A stretch of DNA of 64,000 nt from Dyella sp. OK004 (GTDB lineage: Bacteria; Pseudomonadota; Gammaproteobacteria; Xanthomonadales; Rhodanobacteraceae), in NCBI RefSeq assembly GCF_900114495.1, contig NZ_FOZI01000003.1, positions 186,001 through 250,000 on the forward strand, given 5' to 3'. Numbering within the stretch: the first letter of the stretch is position 1; each line of letters opens with the position of its first letter. Both the position numbers and the translations under genes were made by a program. Of the stretch, positions 9,094 to 18,360 are shown in pieces. The notes under the pieces were generated by a model. That model was not told the origin of the DNA, did not search any database, and was given only the letters and a program-made list of their open reading frames with translations.

Positions 9094-11199
9094 GTGGCGA
9101 AAGTAACCAAGTCATTCCAGTACGGTAATTACGAAGTCACACTGGAGACGGGCGAAATCGCCCGGCAGGCATCCGGTGCGGTCATGGTCAGCATGGGTGG
9201 CACCGTGGTGCTGGTCACCGCTGTGGCAGCCGCCAAGCCGCGCGAGGGGCAGGACTTCTTCCCGCTCACCGTCGACTACGTGGAAAAGTTCTACTCCGCC
9301 GGCCGTATCCCGGGCGGCTTCTTCAAGCGCGAAGGCCGTCCGACCGAGAAGGAGACGCTGACTTCGCGTCTGATCGATCGTCCGGTGCGCCCGCTGTTCC
9401 CGGAAGAGTTTAAGAACGAAGTGCAGGTCATCGCCCAGGTGATTTCGCTCAACCCCGAGGTTGACGGCGACATCCCGGCGCTGCTCGGCGCTTCCGCTGC
9501 CTTGAGCCTGGCTGGTATCCCGTTCAAGGGTCCGGTCGGCGCTGCCCGCGTTGGCTACGCCAACGGCAAGTACCTGCTCAACCCGAGCGTCACCGAGCTG
9601 AAGACCTCCGAGCTGGATCTGGTCGTCGCCGGTACCTCCAATGCGGTGTTGATGGTCGAGTCCGAAGCCAAGCTGCTCAGCGAAGAAGTGATGCTGGGCG
9701 CCGTGGTGTTCGGTCACCAGCAGATGCAGTCGGCCATCCGCGCAATTGCCGAGCTGGCCACCGAAGCCGCCAAGCCGTCGTGGGACTGGCAGCCGCCGTC
9801 GCGTGACGAGGTGCTGGTCGCCGCCGTCAAGGGCGCCGTCGGCAACAAGCTGGAAGAGGCGTTCCAGGTCCGCGACAAGCTGCAGCGCCGCGACGCGATC
9901 GCTGCGATCAAGTCGGACGTGCTGGAGTCGCTCAAGTCGCAGGCTGAAGAGAAGGCCTGGCCGACGGCCGAGCTGGCGAAGGAATTTGCCGAACTCGAAT
10001 ACCGCACCATGCGCGACAGCGTGCTGAAGACCAAGATCCGTATCGACGGCCGCAAGCTGGACGACGTGCGCGCGATCTCTGTGCGTGTCGGCGTGTTGCC
10101 GCGTACCCATGGCTCGGCCTTGTTCACCCGCGGCGAGACGCAGGCGCTGGTCGTGGCCACGCTGGGCACTACGCGTGATGCGCAGATCATCGACGCGCCG
10201 GAAGGCGAATCGAAGGATCCGTTCCTGTTCCACTACAACTTCCCGCCCTTCTCGGTGGGCGAAGCCGGTCGCTTCGGTGCGCCGAAGCGTCGCGAGATCG
10301 GTCACGGCCGTCTCGCCAAACGCGGCGTGCAGGCCGTCAAGCCGAGCATCGAAGAATTTCCGTATGTGCTGCGCGTGGTCTCCGAGATCACCGAGTCGAA
10401 CGGCTCCTCGTCGATGGCTTCGGTCTGCGGTTCCTCGCTGGCCATGATGGACGCCGGTGTACCGCTCAAGTCGCCGGTGGCCGGTATTGCCATGGGCCTG
10501 GTGAAGGAAGGCGACGACTTCGTCGTGCTGTCCGACATCCTGGGCGACGAAGATCACCTCGGCGACATGGACTTCAAGGTGGCCGGTAGCGCCGACGGTA
10601 TCTCCGCGCTGCAGATGGACATCAAGATCGACGGCATCACCGAAGAGATCATGAAGGTGGCGCTGGAGCAGGCCAAGCGTGGTCGTCTGCACATCCTGGG
10701 CGAGATGGCCAAGGTCATCAGCACGCCGCGTTCGGAGATGAGCGAGTACGCCCCGCGACTGCTCACCATCAAGATCCATCCGGACAAGATCCGCGAAGTC
10801 ATCGGTAAGGGCGGCGCCACCATCCGCTCGATCACCGAAGAGACTGGCACCACCATCGACATCAGCGACGACGGCACTGTGGTCATCGCTTCGGTGAATC
10901 GCGAGGCGGCCAATGCGGCCAAGGCGCGCATCGAGCAGATCGTCTCCGACGTCGAGCCGGGCCGCATCTACGAGGGCAAGGTCGCCAAGCTGATGGACTT
11001 CGGTGCGTTCGTCACCATCATGCCGGGCAAGGACGGCCTGGTTCACGTCTCGCAGATCTCCAGCGAGCGCGTGGAGAAGGTCTCCGACAAGCTGAAGGAA
11101 GGCGATATCGTCAAGGTCAAGGTGCTCGAAGTGGACAAGCAGGGCCGTATCCGCCTGTCCATGAAGGCCGTGACCGAGGACGAGGGCGCCAGCGTCTGA
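9094..11199 (+). CDS. pnp: Polyribonucleotide nucleotidyltransferase (PNPase)
   Basis: A 701-residue phosphorolytic 3'-5' exoribonuclease, a trimer in the RNA degradosome. Two RNase PH cores (about 1-230 and 310-545) flank a helical linker. A KH domain follows from residue 555 with GKGG at 571-574, then an S1 domain from about 623 ([18 protein letters not shown]). GTG at 9094 is the start, with AGGAAAAG four bases upstream. The gene ends in a strong terminator, closing the nusA-pnp superoperon. Confidence 0.98.
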   Translation: MAKVTKSFQYGNYEVTLETGEIARQASGAVMVSMGGTVVLVTAVAAAKPREGQDFFPLTVDYVEKFYSAGRIPGGFFKREGRPTEKETLTSRLIDRPVRPLFPEEFKNEVQVIAQVISLNPEVDGDIPALLGASAALSLAGIPFKGPVGAARVGYANGKYLLNPSVTELKTSELDLVVAGTSNAVLMVESEAKLLSEEVMLGAVVFGHQQMQSAIRAIAELATEAAKPSWDWQPPSRDEVLVAAVKGAVGNKLEEAFQVRDKLQRRDAIAAIKSDVLESLKSQAEEKAWPTAELAKEFAELEYRTMRDSVLKTKIRIDGRKLDDVRAISVRVGVLPRTHGSALFTRGETQALVVATLGTTRDAQIIDAPEGESKDPFLFHYNFPPFSVGEAGRFGAPKRREIGHGRLAKRGVQAVKPSIEEFPYVLRVVSEITESNGSSSMASVCGSSLAMMDAGVPLKSPVAGIAMGLVKEGDDFVVLSDILGDEDHLGDMDFKVAGSADGISALQMDIKIDGITEEIMKVALEQAKRGRLHILGEMAKVISTPRSEMSEYAPRLLTIKIHPDKIREVIGKGGATIRSITEETGTTIDISDDGTVVIASVNREAANAAKARIEQIVSDVEPGRIYEGKVAKLMDFGAFVTIMPGKDGLVHVSQISSERVEKVSDKLKEGDIVKVKVLEVDKQGRIRLSMKAVTEDEGASV

Positions 11200-11224
11200 T
11201 CGCTTGCACAAGGTCTTGTTTCAA

Positions 11225-11254
11225 GCAAAAGCCCGGCTTGCGCCGGGCTTTTGC
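11225..11254 (+). terminator. Intrinsic terminator of the pnp operon
   Basis: A 13-base perfect stem (11225-11237 with 11242-11254) with a TTGC loop; the 5' arm is A-rich and the 3' arm T-rich, so it could work in both directions. Confidence 0.85.
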
Positions 11255-11326
11255 GTTTGTGCGTGTGCGGGACTCATCCACGCATGCTTTTGCTAGGATG
11301 TCCGAGCGCAAGACGAGGATGCAGGC

Positions 11327-12367
11327 ATGAGCGACCACGGCACTGATTTCATGAAGCAATACCAGGCATGGGCACAGCAATCCTGGGACGGCTGGATGCA
11401 ATCGCTGCAGGGAGGTGCGCCGAATTCATTCAGACCCGTGGCCTCCTCGCCGGCCGACGACTTGCTGTCACGCGCCTTGGGCGGTTTGAAGGGTTATGCC
11501 GATTGGCTGCAGGCGGCCGCCACCAGTGGCATCGTCGGACAGGCGCAAGAGGATTGGCAGCAATCGCTGCGTAATCTGTTCACTGGCGGTAGCCAGCCAT
11601 TCGCGCAGGCCTTCGCTGGCATCGATAACGCAGCAGCGCAGGGTTTCACACAACAGTGGCAAGCCTGGCTGCAAGCCATGCAGCCGCATGGTTTTGGTGA
11701 TCTGCCAGGCTTCGGTGAAATGCCTGCGTTTGGCTATACGCGAGAGCGGCAAATGCAGCAGCAGGCGCTTGCTGAGGCGATGCGCGCATACACGGAAACC
11801 TCTGCGCACTATCAAACGCTGATCCTGCGTGCCAATGCGCAAGGGTTCGAGCAGTTGCAGGCAAAACTCGCGCAACACATGGAGCCGGGCCGGCAGGTCG
11901 AATCGCTCAAGGCGCTTTACGATCTGTGGGTGGATGCCGCCGAAGAGGCATATGCGGAGATCGCGCTCTCCGATGAATTCCGCGAAGCCTATGGCGCGAT
12001 GGTCAACGCGCAGATGCAGGTGCGTCAATTGCAGCAACAGCAGCTAGAAGCGCTTTGCCGCGAATTGGGCATGCCCACTCGTAGCGAGGTCTCCGCCTTG
12101 GGCAAGCGCCTGCAAGAATTACGGCGCGAGATGCGCGCCAATGCCACTGCGCCGATTGTCGCGAACGATGAAGTCACCACTTTGCGTGCCGAAGTGGCGG
12201 CGCTCAAGCGTAAGCTGGCTGACCGTTCCGCTGCCGCGACCGTAGCGGTAAAGAAAACAGCCTCCGCGCCGCTGGATGTGGATGCGGCCCGCGTCCGCAA
12301 GTCCGCCTCAGCCCGTCGCGCCACCACCGGACCCGCGGCACGTAGCACCACGCGCAAGCGCAAGTAA
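11327..12367 (+). CDS. phaE: Class III PHA synthase subunit PhaE
   Basis: A 346-residue partner that activates the catalytic PhaC subunit of polyhydroxyalkanoate synthase. It begins with tryptophan-rich repeats (YQAWAQQSWDGWMQSLQGG) and has the PhaE-type central helices with MNAQMQV-like VNAQMQVRQLQQQQLEALCRELGMPTRSEV near residues 225-260, a region that is conserved in PhaE. The last 45 residues are rich in Ala, Lys and Arg and end in TTRKRK, like the histone-like tails of nucleoid-binding granule proteins. phaC follows after eight bases. Assignment is firm because of the pairing; the tail function is inference. Confidence 0.9.
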   Translation: MSDHGTDFMKQYQAWAQQSWDGWMQSLQGGAPNSFRPVASSPADDLLSRALGGLKGYADWLQAAATSGIVGQAQEDWQQSLRNLFTGGSQPFAQAFAGIDNAAAQGFTQQWQAWLQAMQPHGFGDLPGFGEMPAFGYTRERQMQQQALAEAMRAYTETSAHYQTLILRANAQGFEQLQAKLAQHMEPGRQVESLKALYDLWVDAAEEAYAEIALSDEFREAYGAMVNAQMQVRQLQQQQLEALCRELGMPTRSEVSALGKRLQELRREMRANATAPIVANDEVTTLRAEVAALKRKLADRSAAATVAVKKTASAPLDVDAARVRKSASARRATTGPAARSTTRKRK

Positions 12368-12375
12368 GGACTCTC

Positions 12376-13443
12376 ATGTTTACGCCTCTACGCATCGATC
12401 CGGCCAAGGTCCTCGGCGAAATCACTGCTTTCCAGCGCAAACTCGCCGCTGGTATGGAAAGCCTGCGCGGCCTGCATGAGCCGGACTACGCCAATACGCC
12501 GCGCGAAGTCGTCTATCGCGAAGACAAACTCACCATCTGGCATTTCAAGGGTACGGGCAAGCCGACCTCCAAGACGCCACTGCTGATCGTCTATGCACTG
12601 GTCAATACGGTGTGGATGACCGACCTGCAGGCCGATCGCTCGCTGGTGCGCAATCTGCTGGAGCAGGGCGAGGATGTGTATCTGATCGACTGGGGTTATC
12701 CGGATGGCGCCGACCGCTGGCTGACGCTGGACGATTATCTCAACGGCTATCTCGATCGCTGCGTTGATGTGGTGCGCGAGCGCCATAGTCTGGAAGCCAT
12801 CAATCTGCTTGGCATCTGCCAGGGCGGCGCGTTCTCGCTGTGCTACACGGCGATGCATCCGGAAAAGGTAAAGAACCTGATCACCATGGTGACACCGGTG
12901 GATTTCCACACGCCGGACAACATGCTCTCGCACTGGGTGCAGGGTCTGGACGTGGATCTGTTCGTCGACACGCTGGGCAACATTCCAGCTGAGCTGATGA
13001 ACTGGGTTTACCTCACACTCAAACCGGTACGGCTCAATCAGCAGAAATACATAAGCTTGGTCGACATCTTCGACAACCGGAAGGAGCTGGAGAATTTTCT
13101 GCGCATGGAGCGCTGGATTTTCGATTCACCGGATCAGGCGGGTGAAGCGTTCCGTGAATTCATCAAAGACTTCTACCAGGGCAACAAGCTGGTGAAGGGC
13201 ACGCTCACCATCGGCGGTAAGCCGGTGGATCTGGGCATGGTGACCCAGCCGGTGCTGAACATTTTTGCCGAGCAGGATCATCTGGTGCCGCCGGACGCCT
13301 CGCGGGTGCTGGGCAAGCACGTCGGTACTACCGATTACACCCAGCTGGCTTTCAAGGGCGGGCATATCGGCATCTATGTATCCGGCCGCGCCCAGCGCGA
13401 AGTGCCGCCGGCCATCCATCAGTGGTTGCGGTCGCGCGATTGA
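12376..13443 (+). CDS. phaC: Class III polyhydroxyalkanoate synthase subunit PhaC
   Basis: A 355-residue alpha/beta-hydrolase that polymerises 3-hydroxyacyl-CoA onto cytoplasmic PHA granules. The lipase-like box GICQGG contains the nucleophile Cys148. Asp301 (FAEQDHLVPP) and His330 (FKGGHIG) complete the triad; spacing agrees with the Allochromatium class III enzyme. The short length (about 355 instead of about 590) plus adjacent phaE shows class III. No phaA or phaB is next to it. Confidence 0.97.
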   Translation: MFTPLRIDPAKVLGEITAFQRKLAAGMESLRGLHEPDYANTPREVVYREDKLTIWHFKGTGKPTSKTPLLIVYALVNTVWMTDLQADRSLVRNLLEQGEDVYLIDWGYPDGADRWLTLDDYLNGYLDRCVDVVRERHSLEAINLLGICQGGAFSLCYTAMHPEKVKNLITMVTPVDFHTPDNMLSHWVQGLDVDLFVDTLGNIPAELMNWVYLTLKPVRLNQQKYISLVDIFDNRKELENFLRMERWIFDSPDQAGEAFREFIKDFYQGNKLVKGTLTIGGKPVDLGMVTQPVLNIFAEQDHLVPPDASRVLGKHVGTTDYTQLAFKGGHIGIYVSGRAQREVPPAIHQWLRSRD

Positions 13444-13463
13444 CATTCATCAGCGGAGTCTGC

Positions 13464-13655
13464 ATGAGCAACGAGAAACGACTGTGCCGTTCCAGCAGCC
13501 AGCGCATGCTGGCCGGGGTATGTGGTGGTATCGCCGAGCATTACGGCTGGGACCCCACCATCGTGCGCGTGGCGTGGATCATCCTGACCCTGCTTGGCGG
13601 CTCCGGTATCTTGCTCTATATCATCCTGTGGCTGGTGATGCCGGAAGCGACCTGA
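13464..13655 (+). CDS. PspC-domain small membrane protein
   Basis: A 63-residue protein consisting of one PspC domain: LCRSSSQRMLAGVCGGIAEHYGWDP, then VRVAWIILTLLGGSGILLY as a transmembrane segment. PspC domains belong to phage-shock envelope-stress sensors, but stand-alone copies are common and mostly unstudied. The ATG at 13464 is preceded by GCGGAG. It lies 20 bases after phaC and before a shared terminator, so it may be transcribed with the PHA synthase genes. Confidence 0.88.
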   Translation: MSNEKRLCRSSSQRMLAGVCGGIAEHYGWDPTIVRVAWIILTLLGGSGILLYIILWLVMPEAT

Positions 13656-13689
13656 AAGCATCTTCGTCCGGCGATACGCTGCATCCAGC

Positions 13690-13727
13690 CGCCTGCGGAC
13701 ATTGCACTCCGCAGGCCTTTGTTTTTT
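13690..13727 (+). terminator. Terminator of the phaEC-pspC unit
   Basis: Nine-base stem GCCTGCGGA (13691-13699) / TCCGCAGGC (13708-13716), eight-base loop, then CTTTGTTTTTT. Confidence 0.85.
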
Positions 13728-13737
13728 GTACGAGTGA

Positions 13738-14766
13738 ATGACCCGCATGACCATGGACTACGACCGTTACGACCGCATCCGCGCGGTGCAATGGCAGGGT
13801 GATCACCTGCGCCTGCTTGATCAGCGCCTGTTGCCGCGCGAGGAGCGCTGGATCGATTGCCGTGACGCCGGGCAAGTGACCCAGGCCATCCGTGATCTGG
13901 CCGTGCGCGGCGCGCCCGCGATCGGTATCGCGGCTGCATGGGGCGTGGTGCTGGCGGCAAAGCAGGGTGCTTCGCTGGAGCAGGCGCTGGCCCAGTTGCG
14001 CGCCGCGCGACCGACCGCGGTGAATCTGATGTGGGCGCTGGATCGCATGAAAGTGCGTATCGCTGCCGGCGCCGATGCGGCGGCACTGGAGCGCGAAGCG
14101 CAGGCGATCCAGGACGAGGATCTGGCCGCCAACCGACACATGGGCGAACTGGGCGCCGGTTTGATCGCACCGCACTCGGGCGTGCTGACCCACTGCAATA
14201 CGGGCTCCCTCGCTACGGCCGGTTTTGGTACCGCCTTGGGCGTGATCCGCGCCGGTGTCAGCGCCGGCCGCATCGATCAGGTCTACGCGGGCGAAACGCG
14301 CCCGTGGCAGCAGGGCGCCCGCCTCACCATGTGGGAGCTGGTACGCGATGGCATTCCGGCCAAGCTGATCGCCGACTCCGCAGCTTCTCATTTGATGCGC
14401 TCGGGCACCGTGCAATGGGTGATCGTGGGGGCGGACCGCATCGCCGCGAATGGCGATACCGCCAACAAGATCGGCACCTATCAGCTCGCCATCGCCGCCC
14501 GCCATCACGGCGTGAAGTTCATGGTGGTGGCGCCGTCGTCCACGGTCGACATGGCGACGGCATCGGGCGAGGATATCGAGATCGAGTTGCGCGATCCCAC
14601 CGAGCTGCTGGCCGTCGCCGGACAGCGCACAGTGGTGGAAGGGGCTGAAGCCTGGAATCCGGTGTTCGACGTGACGCCGGCGGAATTGATTGACGCCATT
14701 GTCACCGAACGCGGCGTGATCGAGCATCCAACCAGCCTAGCTATGCAGGCGCTGTTCGGGTCATGA
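13738..14766 (+). CDS. mtnA: S-methyl-5-thioribose-1-phosphate isomerase
   Basis: A 342-residue methionine-salvage enzyme converting methylthioribose-1-phosphate to methylthioribulose-1-phosphate. Catalytic Cys153 lies in [10 protein letters not shown] and Asp233 in [18 protein letters not shown], both diagnostic of MtnA versus eIF2B-like relatives. Alternative ATGs at 13747 and 13753 are possible; 13738 is the longest and has ACGAG close upstream. No other salvage genes are adjacent. The stop overlaps the next start by four bases. Confidence 0.95.
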   Translation: MTRMTMDYDRYDRIRAVQWQGDHLRLLDQRLLPREERWIDCRDAGQVTQAIRDLAVRGAPAIGIAAAWGVVLAAKQGASLEQALAQLRAARPTAVNLMWALDRMKVRIAAGADAAALEREAQAIQDEDLAANRHMGELGAGLIAPHSGVLTHCNTGSLATAGFGTALGVIRAGVSAGRIDQVYAGETRPWQQGARLTMWELVRDGIPAKLIADSAASHLMRSGTVQWVIVGADRIAANGDTANKIGTYQLAIAARHHGVKFMVVAPSSTVDMATASGEDIEIELRDPTELLAVAGQRTVVEGAEAWNPVFDVTPAELIDAIVTERGVIEHPTSLAMQALFGS

Positions 14767-15173
14767 AGCTGCAGCGCGAGGCTGGCCTGTTCTTTGTAGG
14801 CGGCGTCATCGGCCTGGTGGTCGATGCCGGCGTTGTACAGGCGCTGGTTGGTCTGGCTGGCTGGAACCCTTATCTGGCGCGCATCGTTTCGTTCCTCTTG
14901 GCGGCAACGGCTACGTGGTGGTGGAACCGGCAGTACACCTTTGCGCACCGCCAGAGCGGTCGCTCGCTGCTCGTGGAATGGTTGCACTGGATGGGGTTGA
15001 TGACCGCGGGCGCGCTGATCAATTACGCCGCCTACGCCTTGATGTTGATGGTCTTTCCGCAGTTGCGGCCCTGGCCGGCGATCGCCGTGGCGGTGGGCTC
15101 GCTGGTGGCTGCGCTGGTCAATTTTTCGACAGCGCGCGGGGTGCTTTTCAAAGGCTCCAAAAGCACCGTTTAA
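14763..15173 (+). CDS. GtrA-family membrane protein
   Basis: A 136-residue protein with four predicted membrane helices and the GtrA/DPMS-like pattern ([19 protein letters not shown], then [16 protein letters not shown], a loop seen in nearly all family members, then two more helices and [12 protein letters not shown]). The family is linked to moving or anchoring polyprenyl-phosphate-linked sugars, often beside glycosyltransferases. Here it instead overlaps mtnA by four bases (ATGA), so expression is coupled to methionine salvage. The functional link is unclear. Confidence 0.88.
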   Translation: MKLQREAGLFFVGGVIGLVVDAGVVQALVGLAGWNPYLARIVSFLLAATATWWWNRQYTFAHRQSGRSLLVEWLHWMGLMTAGALINYAAYALMLMVFPQLRPWPAIAVAVGSLVAALVNFSTARGVLFKGSKSTV

Positions 15174-15185
15174 GCCTTTGATTTT
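15140..15185 (+). terminator. Overlapping alternative hairpins at the end of the gtrA gene
   Basis: One stem pairs 15140-15148 with 15159-15167. A second pairs 15149-15156 with 15173-15180, includes the stop codon region and is followed by ATTTT. The arms interleave, so only one nested stem can form at a time. The second resembles a modest terminator for mtnA-gtrA. Confidence 0.5.
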
Positions 15186-15219
15186 ACTGAAATAAATACT
15201 GTCGTTTTGACGTCGTTCG

Positions 15220-15228
15220 TGTTACACT
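15220..15228 (+). promoter_or_regulatory. Extended -10 element upstream of gyrA
   Basis: TGTTACACT is a TG-N-TACACT extended -10; no good -35 at 16-18 bases is evident. It gives a leader of about 75 bases before the gyrA ATG. Confidence 0.5.
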
Positions 15229-15311
15229 CCGGGCGTTGTCTGCGGGTCGTTTGCGCACGCGACTAAAGCGCGTGTGTTGCGACCTTTTTTCTTCACCAGG
15301 GAAGCCGATTG

Positions 15312-17918
15312 ATGGCAGAACTCGCCAAAGAAGTCATCCGCGTCAATATCGAAGACGAGATGCGTCAGAGCTACCTCGATTACGCCATGAGCGTGATCGT
15401 AGGCCGCGCCCTCCCGGATGTTCGCGATGGCCTGAAGCCAGTACATCGTCGCGTGTTGTTCGCGATGAACGAACTGAGCAACTCCTGGAATAAGCCGTAT
15501 AAGAAATCGGCCCGTGTGGTCGGTGACGTCATCGGTAAATACCATCCGCATGGTGACGCGTCGGTCTACGACGCCATCGTCCGCATGGCCCAGCCGTTCT
15601 CGCTGCGTTATATGTTGGTCGATGGCCAGGGTAACTTCGGTTCGGTCGACGGCGACAACGCCGCGGCCATGCGTTACACCGAGGTGCGCATGGCGCGCCT
15701 TACCCAAGAGCTGCTGGCTGATATCGACAAGGAAACTGTCGACTTCGGGCCGAACTACGACGAAAGCGAGCACGAACCGCTGGTGCTGCCGACGCGCGTG
15801 CCGAACCTGTTGATCAATGGTTCTGCCGGTATCGCCGTGGGTATGGCGACCAACGTACCGCCGCACAATCTCACCGAAGTGGTCTCGGCGACGATCGGGC
15901 TGATCGACGATCCGTCGCTGTCGATCGACGACCTGATGCAGTTCATCCCGGGTCCGGACTTCCCAACGGCAGGCATCATCAACGGTTCCTCCGGCATCAT
16001 CGAGGCTTACCGCACTGGCCGTGGCCGCATCCTCGTGCGCGCCCGGGCCGAGATTGAAACCGAGTCGAACGGCCGCGAGACGATCATCGTCCACGAGCTG
16101 CCGTATCAGGTGAACAAGGCGCGGTTGATCGAGAAGATCGCCGAGCTGGTAAAGGAAAAGAAGCTCGAAGGCATCAGCGAACTGCGTGATGAGTCCGACA
16201 AGGACGGCATGCGCGTGGTGATCGAGATCCGTCGCGATTCGATGGGCGATGTGGTGCTGAACAACCTGTTCCAGCAGACGCAGTTGCAGGTCACTTTCGG
16301 CATCAACATGGTTGCGCTGCTAGATGGCCAGCCGCGGCTGTTGAACCTCAAGGAAATCCTTGAGGCATTCATTCGACATCGTCGTGAAGTCGTCACGCGC
16401 CGCACCATCTTCGAACTGCGCAAGGCTCGCGCCCGCGCGCATATCCTGGAAGGTCTCACCGTCGCGCTGGCCAATATCGAGGAGATGATCGAGCTGATCC
16501 GCACGTCGGCGTCGCCGCAGGAAGCGCGCGAGCGCATGCTGGCGCGCAAATGGCAGCCGGGCATGGTTTCCAACTTGCTCGCTGCCGCCGGCGCCGAAGC
16601 GTCGCGTCCGGAAGATATGGATCCGCGCGATGGCTTGAAGGGCGATGGCTATCAGCTCTCGGACGTCCAAGCGCAGGAAATCCTGGCGATGCGCCTGCAC
16701 CGCCTGACCGGCCTGGAGCAGGAAAAGCTTTCCGACGAATATCGTCAGATCCTGGAGGTCATTCGCGGCCTGATCGAAATTCTCGAAGATCCGGAGCGTC
16801 TGCTTTCGGTGATCCGTGGCGAGCTGGAAGCCATCAAGGAAGAGTTCGGCGATGCACGCCGCACCGAAATCCAGCATTCGCAGGAAGACCTCAACGTTCT
16901 CGACCTGATCGCGCCGGAAGATGTCGTAGTCACGCTGTCGCATACCGGCTACGTGAAGCGTCAGCCGGCCAGCACTTACCGTGCGCAGCGTCGCGGCGGC
17001 AAGGGCCGTTCGGCTTCTGCCTTGAAGGACGAGGATTTCGTCGAGCAGCTGTGGGTGGTCAATACCCACGACACGCTGCTCACCTTCACCAGCACCGGTC
17101 GCGTCTATTGGCTCAAGGTCTATCAGATGCCGGAGTCGGGTCCGAATGCGCGCGGCAAGCCGATGATCAACCTGCTGCCGCTCGGCCAGGGCGAGAAGGT
17201 GCAGGCTGTGCTGCCAGTACGCGAGTACACCGACGATCGTTTCGTGTTCTTCGCCACCAAGCATGGCACCGTGAAGAAGACGCCGCTCACCGAGTTCGCG
17301 TTCCAGCTGCAGAAGGGCAAGATCGCGATCAACCTCGATGAAGGCGATGCGCTGATTGGCGTCGAACTCACCGATGGCAACAGCGACGTGCTGCTGTTCG
17401 CCTCCAACGGCAAGACGGTGCGTTTCGACGAAGGCGAAGTACGTTCCATGGGCCGTACGGCCACGGGCGTTCGCGGCATGAAGCTGGGTGACAAGGCGGA
17501 AGTGGTGTCGCTGATCGTCGCCGCCGAAGGTGACATTCTCACCGCCACCGAGCGTGGCTACGGCAAGCGCACCGTGCTGGACGAGTTCCCGAAGAAGGGC
17601 CGCGGCACCCAGGGCGTGATCGGCATCCAGTGCTCGGAACGCAATGGTCCGCTGGTCTCGGCTGTGCAGGTCACCGAGGCGCATGAGCTGATGCTGATCT
17701 CCAACCAAGGCACGCTGGTACGTACCCGTGTGGCGGAGGTTTCGCAGCTGAGTCGCAACACGCAGGGCGTAACGTTGATCCGCCTGCCGGCCGACGAATC
17801 GCTGGTCAGCGTGGTGCGCCTGGACGCGGATGAAGAAAACGGCGAAGAAGGTGAAGCAACGGAGGCCTTGCCGCCGGAAAGCTCAGCTCCAGCCGAGGCT
17901 AGCGACAACGAGGCCTGA
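15312..17918 (+). CDS. gyrA: DNA gyrase subunit A
   Basis: An 868-residue type II topoisomerase subunit that breaks and rejoins DNA. The winged-helix/tower domain carries the catalytic Tyr122 in AAMRYTE; the C-terminal half is the DNA-wrapping beta-pinwheel with the GyrA box near QRRGGKG, and it ends in an acidic tail. Residue numbering matches E. coli through the quinolone-resistance region: position 83 is Ala and 84 is Ser (GDASVYD), and 87 is Asp. ATG at 15312 is preferred over the adjacent TTG at 15309. Confidence 0.98.
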   Translation: MAELAKEVIRVNIEDEMRQSYLDYAMSVIVGRALPDVRDGLKPVHRRVLFAMNELSNSWNKPYKKSARVVGDVIGKYHPHGDASVYDAIVRMAQPFSLRYMLVDGQGNFGSVDGDNAAAMRYTEVRMARLTQELLADIDKETVDFGPNYDESEHEPLVLPTRVPNLLINGSAGIAVGMATNVPPHNLTEVVSATIGLIDDPSLSIDDLMQFIPGPDFPTAGIINGSSGIIEAYRTGRGRILVRARAEIETESNGRETIIVHELPYQVNKARLIEKIAELVKEKKLEGISELRDESDKDGMRVVIEIRRDSMGDVVLNNLFQQTQLQVTFGINMVALLDGQPRLLNLKEILEAFIRHRREVVTRRTIFELRKARARAHILEGLTVALANIEEMIELIRTSASPQEARERMLARKWQPGMVSNLLAAAGAEASRPEDMDPRDGLKGDGYQLSDVQAQEILAMRLHRLTGLEQEKLSDEYRQILEVIRGLIEILEDPERLLSVIRGELEAIKEEFGDARRTEIQHSQEDLNVLDLIAPEDVVVTLSHTGYVKRQPASTYRAQRRGGKGRSASALKDEDFVEQLWVVNTHDTLLTFTSTGRVYWLKVYQMPESGPNARGKPMINLLPLGQGEKVQAVLPVREYTDDRFVFFATKHGTVKKTPLTEFAFQLQKGKIAINLDEGDALIGVELTDGNSDVLLFASNGKTVRFDEGEVRSMGRTATGVRGMKLGDKAEVVSLIVAAEGDILTATERGYGKRTVLDEFPKKGRGTQGVIGIQCSERNGPLVSAVQVTEAHELMLISNQGTLVRTRVAEVSQLSRNTQGVTLIRLPADESLVSVVRLDADEENGEEGEATEALPPESSAPAEASDNEA

Positions 17919-17935
17919 TCCGCTTCAGCTACGAC

Positions 17936-17967
17936 AAAGAAACCCGGCTTCGGCCGGGTTTCTTTTT
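17936..17967 (+). terminator. Terminator after gyrA
   Basis: A 13-base stem (17936-17948 with 17953-17965) closed by a TTCG tetraloop, with a T-rich 3' side. It may also serve the opposing gene at 17978-18271. Confidence 0.9.
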
Positions 17968-17977
17968 GGGAACGACG

Positions 17978-18271
17978 TTAGTTGTACCGCGCCGTTACTA
18001 CGGACGCTGTGGGGCTCGCATAACCGGCGAAGTAATCCAGCAAGTCCAGCGACATCCGCGCACGCGACGCTCTCAATTCTTGTGTGTCGACGTGAGGGGG
18101 CACTTCATTGGCAGAGTACGATGTTTGCGCAAAGCTTCGGGCAGCCGAAGCGGGTGTGTAGATCAGGCCATGAAACTGGATGACGCCGGACGAGGCGGCC
18201 GCGTTGGCGGGCAGCAAAACCATTAGCGTGAGCAATGCGAAGAATGTCAGTGTGGTGTAGTGCGATTTCAT
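17978..18271 (-). CDS. Small exported protein, fimbrial-like N-terminus
   Basis: A 97-residue protein with a clear signal peptide (MKSHYTTLTFFALLTLMVLLP..., cleavage near ANAAA). The mature start SSGVIQFHGLIYTP resembles the first strand of type 1 fimbrial-type subunits (pattern G-x-I-x-F-x-G-x-I). The rest is short and has no cysteine pair, so a complete fimbrial fold is unlikely. AAGGGG lies seven bases before the ATG. Function unknown; it may be a truncated or reduced adhesin-like protein. Confidence 0.65.
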   Translation of the reverse strand: MKSHYTTLTFFALLTLMVLLPANAAASSGVIQFHGLIYTPASAARSFAQTSYSANEVPPHVDTQELRASRARMSLDLLDYFAGYASPTASVVTARYN

Positions 18272-18360
18272 AAGTAACCCCTTGGTGATGAATTCGCCGG
18301 GGTTCAGATGTACGCGCTTGAATAAGACTATTCAATTAGACATTTCTTACCCGATGTCAA

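Noticed and set aside
9112-11211. Minus-strand open frame of 699 codons
   Set aside because: Mirror of pnp in an antisense frame.
16320-17708. Minus-strand open frame of 462 codons
   Set aside because: Antisense to gyrA, His/Arg-rich, no domain.
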